In this document: positions 51,075 to 59,581 of the stretch, in pieces
Numbering within the stretch: position 1 is the first letter of the stretch
How the letters are laid out: the number at the start of each line of letters is the position of its first letter
From: CAYFVU01 sp964346645
GTDB taxonomy: Bacteria; Spirochaetota; Spirochaetia; DSM-16054; Sediminispirochaetaceae
Assembly: GCA_964346645.1 (NCBI GenBank)
Contig: CAYFVU010000005.1
Location: forward strand, 1-64,000
Direction: 5' to 3'
DNA: 64,000 nucleotides
The notes under the pieces: model-generated
The model's input: only the letters and a program-made list of their open reading frames with translations
Told to the model about the DNA's origin: nothing
Databases searched by the model: none
Position numbers and translations under genes: made by a program

Positions 51075-53567
51075 ATGAGACCCGAAGAACTTCCCGTCTA
51101 TCAGCAGCGGGATAAGATACTCGAGAAAATCGAAAGCAATCAGGTGATAGTGGTGGAGAGTCCCACCGGAAGCGGGAAGACCACCCAGCTTCCCCTCATT
51201 CTCCACCGCGCCGGCTACTCCGAAGGCGGAGTGCTCGGCGTCACCCAGCCCCGCCGCATCGCGGCGGTGTCGGTAAGCGAGTACATCGCACAACAGATCG
51301 ACAGCCCCATCCCCGGCACAATCGGCTACAAGATGCGCTTCGACGACCACACGAACGAGAGCACCAGGATCAAGATCATGACCGACGGCATCCTCCTCCA
51401 GGAGATGAAGGCCGACCCGAGCCTCTCGAAGTACTCGGTGATAATGGTCGACGAGGCGCATGAGCGGAGTCTCAACATCGATTTCATCCTCGGACTGCTC
51501 AAGAACATCCTCGATGAGAGGCCGGACTTCAAGGTAATAATCTCTTCGGCAACCATCAACGCGGAGGTCTTTTCCACCTACTTCAACGGGGCCCCGGTAG
51601 TCCACATAGAGACCCAGATGTACCCCGTACAGGTTATCTACGACGAGCCCCACACGGCCGACAGCGATGCCCTCGTCGAGAAGATCACCGACATCGTCGT
51701 CCGTACGGTCGAGAGCGACCGCAGGGGAGACATCCTCATCTTCCTCCAAGGCGAGCGGAACATCAAGGACTGCCTCGCCGAGCTCGAAGCTTCACCGGTC
51801 AGCAAGAGGCTCTTCCTGCTTCCCCTCTACGGGCGGCTCTCAAAGGAGGAGCAGGACCGGGTCTTCATCCCCACACCGGAGGGTAAGACCAAGGTAGTCA
51901 TCTCGACCAACATCGCCGAGACGAGTGTGACCATAGACGGCATTACCACCGTCATCGACTCGGGACTCGCCAAGCTCAACTACTACAATCCGCGGACCTT
52001 CACCTCCTCCCTCATCGAGGGGCCGATCTCCAAGGCGAGCTGCAACCAGCGTAAGGGGCGGGCCGGCCGCACGCAGCCCGGCACCTGCTACCGCCTCTAC
52101 TCCAAGAAGGACTTCGACAACCGGCAGCTCTTCACCACCGAAGAGATCTACCGAACCGACCTCTCGGAGGTCGTTCTGCGGATGTCCGAGCTCGGCATTA
52201 CCGATTTCGAGAACTTCCACTTCATCTCTCCTCCGGGAAAACAGGGGATCATCGGCGCCATAGAGACCCTCGAACTCCTCTCCGCCATCGACGAAACGAG
52301 GAACCTCACCGACATCGGGAAGATGATGGTGCGTTTTCCCCTCATACCGCGACACTCACGGATTCTCGTCGAAGCCATTCGCCGCTTCTACGACGTCATG
52401 GAGGAGGCGGTCATCGCCACCGCCTTCCTTTCGACGAACACTCCCTTTACCCTTCCCCCCGGCGAAGAGATGGAGGCGCGCCACGCACACCACCAGTTCA
52501 GCGATCCCGCCGGCGATTTCGTCAGCTACCTGAACCTCTATCGCGCCTTCGTAAAGAAGAGCGACGGAAAGAAGCGCGAGAACTTCTGCAAACAGTTCTA
52601 TCTCGACTTCAAGGTCATGACCGAAATCGCCAACATCAAACAGCAGCTCGAGGAGATAGTCTCGGGAATGGGCGTTCCCATCGCATCGGGCGGGAGTACC
52701 AAGGACTACCTCTGTGCCGTTTCGGTAGGACTCGTGCAGTTCGTCTGCGTCCGCAGCGGCAAGGGCGTCTACCGCAGCCTGACGGCCGACCGAATCCAGA
52801 TCCACCCCGGCTCGGTCATGTACCGCGAGTCGCCCCCATTCATCGTCGCGGGCGAGATCGTGCGCACCAGCCGCATGTTCGCCCGTTCGGTATCGCCGCT
52901 GAAAAAGCAGTGGCTCTCAGAGATTTCCGAGACCGTGGCGCAGGAGTTCGCTGCACCGGTCGAGGAGAAGCGAAAGAGACCTACGGAGAAGACGAAGAAG
53001 CGGAACACCACCTGGGAGATTACCTTCGGAGGCGAAAAGTTCTCCCTCATACCCTACAAGAAGAACAAGAAGATGGCGATTTTGCCCTGGGAAAAGATCT
53101 CACGGGTTCTGCGCAACTCGAGTGAAGATCAGCTCAAACAGCACGAGAAGCTACGCGGAAAGATCGTCTACCAAGACTTCGAGATTCATCCCGGCGACCA
53201 GTTGGGCAGTATTCTCAAGATCGTCCCCTACATCGACCCCGAGACCGATCTGCGCGAGGGGCCGAAGAAACGGGGCAGTTTTTCCACCGCCTCCGATCTG
53301 CCGCAACTCTGCGAGGAGCTCGAGAAGATACTCAAACTGACGAGGGCCGGCAGGAAATCGAAGGTGCTCGGCTTCTTCGCCCTCGACACCGACGGAACGG
53401 GCAACTACTGGCTCAAGGTGATCCGCAGTTTCCACACCGCCGTAGACGTGAGTCTCTCGAGCCTGGAGGCCTTGGCGGACGAGCTGCCCGAATCGACGGA
53501 TGATGAGCATCTGAGCATGGTCAATGCCGTCTATCGGAGGCTCTCGGAGATCTACGAACACTACTGA
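51075..53567 (+). CDS. hrpA: DEAH-box ATP-dependent RNA helicase, HrpA-like
   Basis: An 830-aa helicase. Motif I SPTGSGKTTQLP (about 30), Ia TQPRRIAAVSV, II DEAHERSLN (about 127), III SSATI, IV FLQGERNI, V STNIAETSVTIDGI and VI QRKGRAGRTQPG (about 325), then HA2 and OB-like domains. At 830 aa it lacks the long C-terminal region of E. coli HrpA. Related enzymes rescue stalled ribosomes, but this function is not assured. The C-terminal 200 residues, with a Lys-rich linker, look lineage-specific. Likely co-transcribed with hisS. Confidence 0.9.
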   Translation: MRPEELPVYQQRDKILEKIESNQVIVVESPTGSGKTTQLPLILHRAGYSEGGVLGVTQPRRIAAVSVSEYIAQQIDSPIPGTIGYKMRFDDHTNESTRIKIMTDGILLQEMKADPSLSKYSVIMVDEAHERSLNIDFILGLLKNILDERPDFKVIISSATINAEVFSTYFNGAPVVHIETQMYPVQVIYDEPHTADSDALVEKITDIVVRTVESDRRGDILIFLQGERNIKDCLAELEASPVSKRLFLLPLYGRLSKEEQDRVFIPTPEGKTKVVISTNIAETSVTIDGITTVIDSGLAKLNYYNPRTFTSSLIEGPISKASCNQRKGRAGRTQPGTCYRLYSKKDFDNRQLFTTEEIYRTDLSEVVLRMSELGITDFENFHFISPPGKQGIIGAIETLELLSAIDETRNLTDIGKMMVRFPLIPRHSRILVEAIRRFYDVMEEAVIATAFLSTNTPFTLPPGEEMEARHAHHQFSDPAGDFVSYLNLYRAFVKKSDGKKRENFCKQFYLDFKVMTEIANIKQQLEEIVSGMGVPIASGGSTKDYLCAVSVGLVQFVCVRSGKGVYRSLTADRIQIHPGSVMYRESPPFIVAGEIVRTSRMFARSVSPLKKQWLSEISETVAQEFAAPVEEKRKRPTEKTKKRNTTWEITFGGEKFSLIPYKKNKKMAILPWEKISRVLRNSSEDQLKQHEKLRGKIVYQDFEIHPGDQLGSILKIVPYIDPETDLREGPKKRGSFSTASDLPQLCEELEKILKLTRAGRKSKVLGFFALDTDGTGNYWLKVIRSFHTAVDVSLSSLEALADELPESTDDEHLSMVNAVYRRLSEIYEHY

Positions 53568-53634
53568 CGTTACGCCGTGGTGATTATTGCGGGTGCGGCT
53601 GTGAAGCGGTCTCGCCCGCCCCGCGCCGATCGGC

Positions 53635-54708
53635 TCAGCCGCCCTCGAGCACTTTCAAGAGCAGCCCTCTCGGCACGGGTGAAAAAAAGCTCTCCTTCCG
53701 TCTCTTCTGGAGAACGAAACGCACCTCTCCGCCCTTCTTCTTCTTGTCGTGGAGCGTGGCTTCGGCTATCTTCTCGGGATGCTGAGTCATTCCGGAAATT
53801 GCGTAGCCGTAGGACGAGATGAGCTCACTCACCTCGTCCCGGTAGTCCGAATCGGTGACCCCCATCTCGACGCCCAAATCGAGCGCCTTAACCATTCCCC
53901 ATGCGACCGCCTCTCCGTGACTCACCTCGTGAAAACCGTGCTCCGACTCGAGGGCGTGACCGAAGGTGTGTCCGAAGTTGAGATGCCCCCGAATACCCCG
54001 CTCCTTCGGGTCCTGCTCTACATAGAGGGCCTTCACCTTCTGCGAACGGGAGATGAGCTCCTCGAGCAGCTCCCCGTCACGCCCGAGGACCTTCTCTCGA
54101 TGGTCCCGTATGAGACGAAAGAGCTCGTCATCGGCGAGCAGCGCGTGCTTGATCACCTCGGCCAATCCGTTCTTGTACTCGCGTTCGGGCAGGCTCTCGA
54201 GAAACTCGACGCTCACGATCACCTCTTCTGCCGGATAGAAGCTGCCGAGCAGATTCTTGCAGCCCTTGAAGTCAATTCCGGTCTTGCCTCCGAGGGCCGC
54301 ATCTACCATTGCAAGAAGAGTCGTAGGAATCAGAATGAGCCGCATCCCCCGCATGTAGACAGAAGCGGCGAATGCGACAGTGTCGCAGACGACGCCTCCC
54401 CCGACCGCAATTATCAGCGAGTCCCGGGCAGCCCCTCTTTCTATGAGCCGATGTGCGATGTCGGAGAGGGTCTGCCAGTTCTTGTGGATCTCTCCAGGGG
54501 GGAGCACGACACACTCCTCATCCGGCACCGGTATAAGCGCTCTGCCGTGTCTGCGTGTGTGGGAGTCGAAGACGAAGAGGGACTCGTGCGATGCGGCCCT
54601 CTCGCGCACCCTCCCGAGAGGATCGTCGGTGTAGGATATGTAGGTGGCGGTACCGGAGAGATCGAGAGTAAAGGAGCGTATGGATTCTAGTGAGCCGTCA
54701 CGCGCCAA
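53635..54708 (-). CDS. aroB: 3-Dehydroquinate synthase
   Basis: Second step of the shikimate pathway: DAHP to 3-dehydroquinate, NAD- and metal-dependent. The 357-aa product has VGGGVVCDTVAFAASVYMRG (NAD-binding, about 93), IPTTLLAMVDAALGGKTGID (about 117), NGLAEVIKHALL, and metal-ligand HLNFGHTFGHALE (about 243) and HGEAVAWGM. Start is TTG 54708, overlapping arsR by 11 nt; no other start fits. The unit also feeds chorismate, the substrate of AroH elsewhere in the window. Confidence 0.94.
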   Translation of the reverse strand: MARDGSLESIRSFTLDLSGTATYISYTDDPLGRVRERAASHESLFVFDSHTRRHGRALIPVPDEECVVLPPGEIHKNWQTLSDIAHRLIERGAARDSLIIAVGGGVVCDTVAFAASVYMRGMRLILIPTTLLAMVDAALGGKTGIDFKGCKNLLGSFYPAEEVIVSVEFLESLPEREYKNGLAEVIKHALLADDELFRLIRDHREKVLGRDGELLEELISRSQKVKALYVEQDPKERGIRGHLNFGHTFGHALESEHGFHEVSHGEAVAWGMVKALDLGVEMGVTDSDYRDEVSELISSYGYAISGMTQHPEKIAEATLHDKKKKGGEVRFVLQKRRKESFFSPVPRGLLLKVLEGG

Positions 54709-54985
54709 GGTTCTGTATGATATTGCGTATGTAGGGATCTATTATCGAGTAGTACCGTTTGTTGCCCTGTACCTCGGAGCTCACGATTCCTTTTTCCTTC
54801 AGTACCGCGAGGTGCTGTGAAACCACAGGCTGCGATTGGTTGAGCAGTTTCCAGAGCTCGGTGACACAGGCCTCCTGTTGTTCTATGAGACAGAGCAGTT
54901 TGAGTCTCACCGGGTGTCCGCACACCTTCAGCTTTTCCGCATAGGTGTCAATTATGCCGTCGGCACAACAAGTATTGTTTCTCAT
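54698..54985 (-). CDS. ArsR/SmtB-family transcriptional regulator
   Basis: A 95-aa winged-helix protein: KVCGHPVRLKLLCLIEQQ, EACVTELWKLLNQSQPVVSQHL (recognition helix SQPVVSQHLAVLKEKG) and beta wing GNKRYYSI. Cysteines in NNTCCAD, VCGHP, LLCLI and EACV could bind a thiol-reactive metal or sense redox, as in ArsR relatives. ATG 54985 starts MRNNTCC; upstream codons precede the likely transcription start. It overlaps aroB, so it may autoregulate the pair. Confidence 0.88.
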   Translation of the reverse strand: MRNNTCCADGIIDTYAEKLKVCGHPVRLKLLCLIEQQEACVTELWKLLNQSQPVVSQHLAVLKEKGIVSSEVQGNKRYYSIIDPYIRNIIQNLGA

Positions 54986-54995
54986 AATTAAGCTC

Positions 54996-55024
54996 AGCCT
55001 ACAACGAGGATAACATTTTTTCAA
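54996..55024 (-). promoter_or_regulatory. Promoter for arsR-aroB, near-leaderless
   Basis: TTGAAA (55024-55019), 17 nt, TAGGCT (55001-54996). Predicted leader about 4 nt, no Shine-Dalgarno. Confidence 0.55.
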
Positions 55025-55073
55025 GGACGAAATTTCACGTTTTTACTATATAGTTTCTGAAAAGAGGACTATC

Positions 55074-55102
55074 TTGATGATTCTCGGGCAACATATTATG
55101 AT
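55074..55102 (+). promoter_or_regulatory. Promoter for the cysteine desulfurase, near-leaderless
   Basis: TTGATG (55074-55079), 17 nt, TATGAT (55097-55102). ATG 55112 is about 3 nt past the expected start point. Confidence 0.6.
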
Positions 55103-55111
55103 GTAGCGATT

Positions 55112-56290
55112 ATGGAAAATATTTATCTCGACTGGGCCGCCACATCTCCGATCGATCCCGAAGTGCTCGAGGAGTTGAACCGGTATCTACACGAGCTCTT
55201 CGGCAATCCGAGCTCGCTGCACGACCTCGGCAAAAGCGCCTCCTCCGCTCTCGAGCAGGCGCGAGAGAGACTCGCACGTACGCTCGGAGTACCGCCGAAC
55301 CGGCTCATCTTCACCTCCGGCGGCACAGAGGCAAACAGCATCGTGTTCCTCTCTCTCCTCCGAAAGAGACGGAGAGGCAGGGTACTCGTCTCGGCGGTGG
55401 AGCATCCCTCCGTTTACGAGTACGTTTCGGTGCTTCAGGAGGCAGGTTTCGATGTACGGGAGATTCCCGTGGACAAAGGAGGCGTTCTGCAACCGCATGA
55501 GCTGGAGAAACTCCTGAGTCGGGACACGCAGCTCGTCTCGGTGATGACGGTGAACAACGAAACCGGCGCGGTGCAGAAGATCTCGGAGATAGGCGCGCTC
55601 CTGCGGAGATACGAAGAGACCGAAGGGGCCGAGATCCACTTTCACACCGATGCCGTACAGGCCTTCGGGAAAGTCGAGCTCCCGCTGGAGGAGATGCGGG
55701 TCGACAGCGCCTCCTTCAGCTCCCACAAGCTCTCCGGTCCGAAGGGAGCGGGAATGCTCTACCTCTCGAGAGAGATCAGCCCGATCATCGTCGGCGGCGG
55801 CCAGGAGAACGGCTACCGCCCCGGTACCGAGAACGTGCCCGCCATTGCCGCCTTCGCCCTTGCGGCGGAACGGCGCACCGAGAAACTCTCTGAGAACTAT
55901 GAGGCCGCCGTACACAGACGCGATCGTCTGCTCGACTGCCTCGATGGTATCGAGGGGGTACAAACGATCCCCTTCGCCGCCTATGGCGGAGAAAACGATG
56001 CACATCGCTATTCGCCGTACATTCTCAGTTTTACCGTCGCTCCTCTGCCTGGGGAGGTGATGGTACGAGTGCTCAACGACAGGGGCATTGCCGTCTCCAC
56101 CGGTTCCGCCTGCTCTTCGAACAAGAGGAAGAAACGCAGCCGAGTGCTCAGGGCTCTCTCCCTCTCGGACGAGGAGGCTTTCGGGGCCGTACGCGTCTCT
56201 ACCGGATGGAGCAGCTCCGGCGACGAGATAGAACGGTTCTGCAAAACACTGAAAGAGGAGCTGCCGATGCTCCTCAAAACCGTTCGATAA
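55112..56290 (+). CDS. Cysteine desulfurase, NifS/IscS family
   Basis: A 392-aa PLP enzyme that takes sulfur from cysteine. Features: FTSGGTEANSIV (about 69), VEHPSV, NNETGAVQ, HTDAVQAFGK (about 178), PLP-lysine SSHKLSGPKGAGML (about 207), GGGQENGYRPGTEN and the mobile-loop Cys in STGSACSS (about 333). It sits 22 nt before thiI, whose 4-thiouridine synthesis needs persulfide sulfur, so the pair probably serves tRNA thiolation; a second role in Fe-S assembly is possible, with no iscU nearby. Confidence 0.94.
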   Translation: MENIYLDWAATSPIDPEVLEELNRYLHELFGNPSSLHDLGKSASSALEQARERLARTLGVPPNRLIFTSGGTEANSIVFLSLLRKRRRGRVLVSAVEHPSVYEYVSVLQEAGFDVREIPVDKGGVLQPHELEKLLSRDTQLVSVMTVNNETGAVQKISEIGALLRRYEETEGAEIHFHTDAVQAFGKVELPLEEMRVDSASFSSHKLSGPKGAGMLYLSREISPIIVGGGQENGYRPGTENVPAIAAFALAAERRTEKLSENYEAAVHRRDRLLDCLDGIEGVQTIPFAAYGGENDAHRYSPYILSFTVAPLPGEVMVRVLNDRGIAVSTGSACSSNKRKKRSRVLRALSLSDEEAFGAVRVSTGWSSSGDEIERFCKTLKEELPMLLKTVR

Positions 56291-56312
56291 CTGAAACATC
56301 GAGGAAGTGTTC

Positions 56313-57518
56313 ATGCGCGTGCGTTATTTGATAAAGATCGGAGAAATGTCGCTGAAGGGCGGCAACAAGGCGCTCTTCGAGCGGAGGCTCCGAAAGAACA
56401 TTTCGACACTCCTCGAAGATGTGAAACCGCGCATCACCATACGGGACCGCCGTTTCTACCTCGACGCCGAGGAGGCTGCGATTCCACGCGTCGAGGAGGC
56501 CCTTTCGCACAGCTTCGGGATCGTCGGCTACACGAGAACCCGCGGCAGCAAAAAAGACTTGGAAGAGCTGAAGCGTGCGGCGGAGGAGGAGGTGCGCCGT
56601 TATGCGGAGAAGCTCTACGGACCCCGCACAGAGGAGCTCCGCGACGAATCGATCTCCTTCAAGATAGAGGCGAGAAGAACCGACAAATCGTTTCCCCACA
56701 ACTCCTATGACATCGCATCGGAACTCGGAGCCCACCTCAAAGAGAGCCTTCCCTTCTTGCGGGTTGATGTGAAGAAACCCGATTGGAAGGTCGCCGTCGA
56801 GATTCGCGAGGATGTCTACATCTACGTGGAGCAGAAGGAGGGGCCGAGAGGGCTTCCGGTCGGCACGGCGGGCAAGGCAATGCTCATGCTCTCGGGCGGC
56901 ATAGACTCGCCCGTCGCAGGGTATCTCATGGCCAAGCGCGGCCTGTTTCTCGATGCGGTCTACTTCCACACCTATCCCTACACCTCCGACGAGGCGCTCG
57001 AGAAAGTCCGGACCCTCGCCGGGGTATTGAGTCCCTACTGTATCGGGCTGAGGCTCTTCGTGGTCCCCTTTACCGACTTCCAGCTCCGCATCAAGGAACG
57101 GGCGAGCGAGGACGAGGTGACCCTCCTGATGCGCGCCGGCATGGTGAAGATCGCCGAAAAACTCGCCGAGAGAACCGGGGCCAAGGCCCTCGTGACCGGC
57201 GAGTCGTTGAGTCAGGTGGCGAGCCAAACACTGGAGAGTCTCGGTTTTACCGGTAGCATGACGAGTCTCCCCGTATTTCGGCCGCTTATCGGTATGGACA
57301 AGGAGGAGATCATCGATCTCTCGAGAAGAATAGGCAGCTTCGAGACCTCTATTCTTCCCTATGACGACTGCTGCACCATATTCTCACCCGAGCATCCGGT
57401 GGTAAAACCCCGGCTGGAGAAAATGATGGAGTCGTGGTCCGATTTGGAAGCTGATGAATTGATAGATGAGGCGGTCACGAAGACGAAAAAGGAGCACTTC
57501 CCCCCGATCTCCGATTAA
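56313..57518 (+). CDS. thiI: tRNA 4-thiouridine synthetase ThiI (no rhodanese domain)
   Basis: A 401-aa enzyme: N-terminal ferredoxin-like/THUMP region (about 1-165), PP-loop MLSGGIDSPVAGYLMAK (about 188), TGESLSQVASQT (about 293) and a C-terminal PYDDCCTIF (about 347). It lacks the C-terminal rhodanese domain found in E. coli ThiI, so it resembles the shorter type that takes sulfur directly from a partner desulfurase, here the gene just upstream. ATG 56313 has GAGGAAG 5 nt upstream. Confidence 0.93.
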   Translation: MRVRYLIKIGEMSLKGGNKALFERRLRKNISTLLEDVKPRITIRDRRFYLDAEEAAIPRVEEALSHSFGIVGYTRTRGSKKDLEELKRAAEEEVRRYAEKLYGPRTEELRDESISFKIEARRTDKSFPHNSYDIASELGAHLKESLPFLRVDVKKPDWKVAVEIREDVYIYVEQKEGPRGLPVGTAGKAMLMLSGGIDSPVAGYLMAKRGLFLDAVYFHTYPYTSDEALEKVRTLAGVLSPYCIGLRLFVVPFTDFQLRIKERASEDEVTLLMRAGMVKIAEKLAERTGAKALVTGESLSQVASQTLESLGFTGSMTSLPVFRPLIGMDKEEIIDLSRRIGSFETSILPYDDCCTIFSPEHPVVKPRLEKMMESWSDLEADELIDEAVTKTKKEHFPPISD

Positions 57519-57531
57519 ACGCCTACTGCGA

Positions 57532-57888
57532 TTAGACGCCTACCTTCTTTTCGGACGACTTCGAGCCCTCCGCGGATTCCTTCTTCTCGTGCTTTTCCGC
57601 GGCGCCGGAGCTCTCGCTATTGCTCTTCTGCTCGCTATTGTTCTCGCTCTTGTTCTCGCCGCCGGCGCCTTCGCCCGCACGCACCTTTCCGTTATCGGAT
57701 CCCGTCTTCTTGCCGTTATCGGTTACGTAGAATCCGCTTCCCTTGAAGATGATCCCCGTTCCGCCGCCGATGAGTCGACGCAATGCTCCTCCGCACTCCG
57801 GGCATGTGCTGAGCGGTTCATCGGACATCTTTTGAAAGTGTTCGAACTCGTGCCCGCAGGCCTTGCATTCGTAATCGTACGTCGGCAT
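57532..57888 (-). CDS. FmdB-family zinc-ribbon protein
   Basis: A 118-aa protein starting MPTYDYECKACGHEFE, with CxxC pairs at residues 8-11 and 29-32 and GGTGIIFKGSGFYVTD, which define the FmdB family. The remaining half is a low-complexity Lys/Glu/Ser/Asn tail. Function unknown; probably nucleic-acid or protein binding. AAGGAG precedes ATG 57888. Its upstream region has repeated ATTTGTAC-like sequence. Convergent with thiI. Confidence 0.88.
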   Translation of the reverse strand: MPTYDYECKACGHEFEHFQKMSDEPLSTCPECGGALRRLIGGGTGIIFKGSGFYVTDNGKKTGSDNGKVRAGEGAGGENKSENNSEQKSNSESSGAAEKHEKKESAEGSKSSEKKVGV

Positions 57889-57894
57889 CCTCTC

Positions 57895-57950
57895 TCACTC
57901 CTTATTTGGTACAAATCCTTGTTTGATACAAATGTACAAATTCTTAAATA
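57895..57950 (-). promoter_or_regulatory. AT-rich upstream region of fmdB with repeated ATTTGTAC
   Basis: On the minus strand ATTTGTAC, ATTTGTAT and ATTTGTAC recur within about 35 nt between hisF and fmdB. This may be an operator or just promoter-proximal repeat; no clear -35/-10 pair. Confidence 0.35.
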
Positions 57951-57964
57951 ATATACGCATTTTT

Positions 57965-58738
57965 TCAGAATCCGTCCATCCTAACCGGAATTTCTCTCTC
58001 CGCCAGAAAACGCTTGATATCCCCTATGCGATAGCCGTCTATGTGCACCATCGAGGCGATGAGGGCGGCATCCGCCCTTCCTTCCTGCAGGACCTCGGCG
58101 AGGTGTCCGGGAGTTCCCGCGCCGCCGGAAGCCACGACCGGAACCCCGACGGCCTGTGAGATCATGCGCGTGAGGGTGATCTCATATCCCTCCTTTGTGC
58201 CGTCGGCATCGATCGAGTTCAGCACTATCTCCCCCGCTCCGAGCTCCACGGCCCGCTGTGCCCACTCAAGCGCATCGAGCTCCGTCGAGCTACGTCCGCC
58301 GTTGATATAGACGCGGTATCCGGAGGGCATGCTCGCGTCCCCGGCCGCATCCATGCCGAGGACCACACACTGGTTGCCGAAGTGCTCCGCACCGGCGCGG
58401 ATGATCTCGGGGTTCTTTACGGCGAGGCTGTTTACGCTCACCTTTTCCGCCCCGGCGAGTATTACCTGCTTCATGTCCTCTAATGAGCCGATACCGCCGC
58501 CGACGGCAAAGGGTATGTAGATGCGCTCGGCCACCCTCCGAACCACATCGATCATTATCCCCCGCCTCTCATGAGAGGCGGTGATGTCGTAGAAGACGAG
58601 CTCGTCTACCCCCTGTCGGTAGTAGTCTGAGGCCATCTCCACCGGATCTCCCACCTCCACGTTCCCCTTGAAGCGGACCCCCTTGGTGGTCTTCCCCTCC
58701 TTTACGTCGAGACAGACGATCACCCTTTTTTTGAGCAT
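57965..58738 (-). CDS. hisF: Imidazole glycerol phosphate synthase, cyclase subunit
   Basis: Cyclises PRFAR with ammonia from HisH to IGP and AICAR in histidine synthesis. The 257-aa beta-barrel has the first catalytic Asp in VCLDVKEGK (residue about 10), AVGGGIGSLEDM (about 80), the second catalytic Asp in VLGMDAAGD (about 130), NSIDADGTKEGYE and ASGGAGTPGH (about 222). ATG 58738 overlaps the hisH stop as TAATG. Confidence 0.95.
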   Translation of the reverse strand: MLKKRVIVCLDVKEGKTTKGVRFKGNVEVGDPVEMASDYYRQGVDELVFYDITASHERRGIMIDVVRRVAERIYIPFAVGGGIGSLEDMKQVILAGAEKVSVNSLAVKNPEIIRAGAEHFGNQCVVLGMDAAGDASMPSGYRVYINGGRSSTELDALEWAQRAVELGAGEIVLNSIDADGTKEGYEITLTRMISQAVGVPVVASGGAGTPGHLAEVLQEGRADAALIASMVHIDGYRIGDIKRFLAEREIPVRMDGF

Positions 58739-59546
58739 TATCCCCCTCCTCCGGCGCCGTCGGTGTCAACGGTACCTTCGGTGCCGATCGAAAGGAAGTT
58801 CGAGAGNNNNNNNNNNNNNNNNNNNNNNNNNNNNNNNNNNNNNNNNNNNNNNNNNNNNNNNNNNNNNNNNNNNNNNNNNNNNNNNNNNNNNNNNNNNNNN
58901 NNNNNNCGGCGCCGTCGGTGTCAACGGTACCTTCGGTGCCGATCGAAAGGAAGTTCGAGAGCAGCCGTATGCCCAACTCGCCCGATTTCTCCGGATGAAA
59001 CTGCACCGCATATAGGTTGTTGCGGCTGAAGGCCGAGACGAACTCTATTCCGTAGTCGGTCGTCCCTATCGTCTCTTCCTGCCGCTCCGGCTGGGGGTAG
59101 TAGGAGTGGACGAAGTAGAAGCTGCTGCCGTCGGGAATTCCGTCGAAGAGCGGAGATACGCCCCGCTGCCGCACCTCGTTCCAGCCCATGTGGGGAACCT
59201 TGAGCCCCATGTCATAGGGAAATCGCCGCACCCGCCCGGGCACGATATCGAGACACGGAGTCTCGTTCTCCTCCGAGAGGGAGAGCACGATCTGACAGCC
59301 GATGCATATCCCGAGCACGGGCCGTCCCGAAGCGACGTACCTCCTCAAGAAGCCGTCCAAACGGCGCTTCTCCAGCTCGCGCATCGCCGCCCGAGCCTCG
59401 CCTACTCCGGGAAAGATCAGTCGCTCCGTGCGGTCGAGCTCATCGGGCAGACCCGAGACCGCGAAATCCGCACCGAGCCTCTTGAGCGCGGTCTCTACGC
59501 TCGTGAGGTTCCCCGCAGCGTAGTCGACCACTCCTACACGATCCAT
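58738..59546 (-). CDS. hisH: Imidazole glycerol phosphate synthase, glutaminase subunit (spans false gap)
   Basis: Glutamine amidotransferase partner of HisF. ATG 59546 starts MDRVGVVDYAAGNLTSV, with GGGGAG 9 nt upstream. Nucleophile Cys in LGICIGCQ (about 80) and His/Glu in AVQFHPEKSGELG (about 180) are present. The N block (58807-58906) is flanked by the same 55 bp on both sides; removing one copy and the Ns joins the frame into 217 codons ending in a short Gly tail, TAA at 58740. That is normal HisH length. Without correction it looks split. Confidence 0.92.
58752..58961. repeat. 100-N gap flanked by identical 55-bp copies (assembly artefact)
   Basis: Bases 58752-58806 equal 58907-58961 over 55 bp, exactly as at the gap near 14 kb. 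The duplication lies at the hisH 3' end. Confidence 0.9.
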
Positions 59547-59581
59547 ATACATTCTCTCCCCTCTCACCAAATTCCGCAGTA

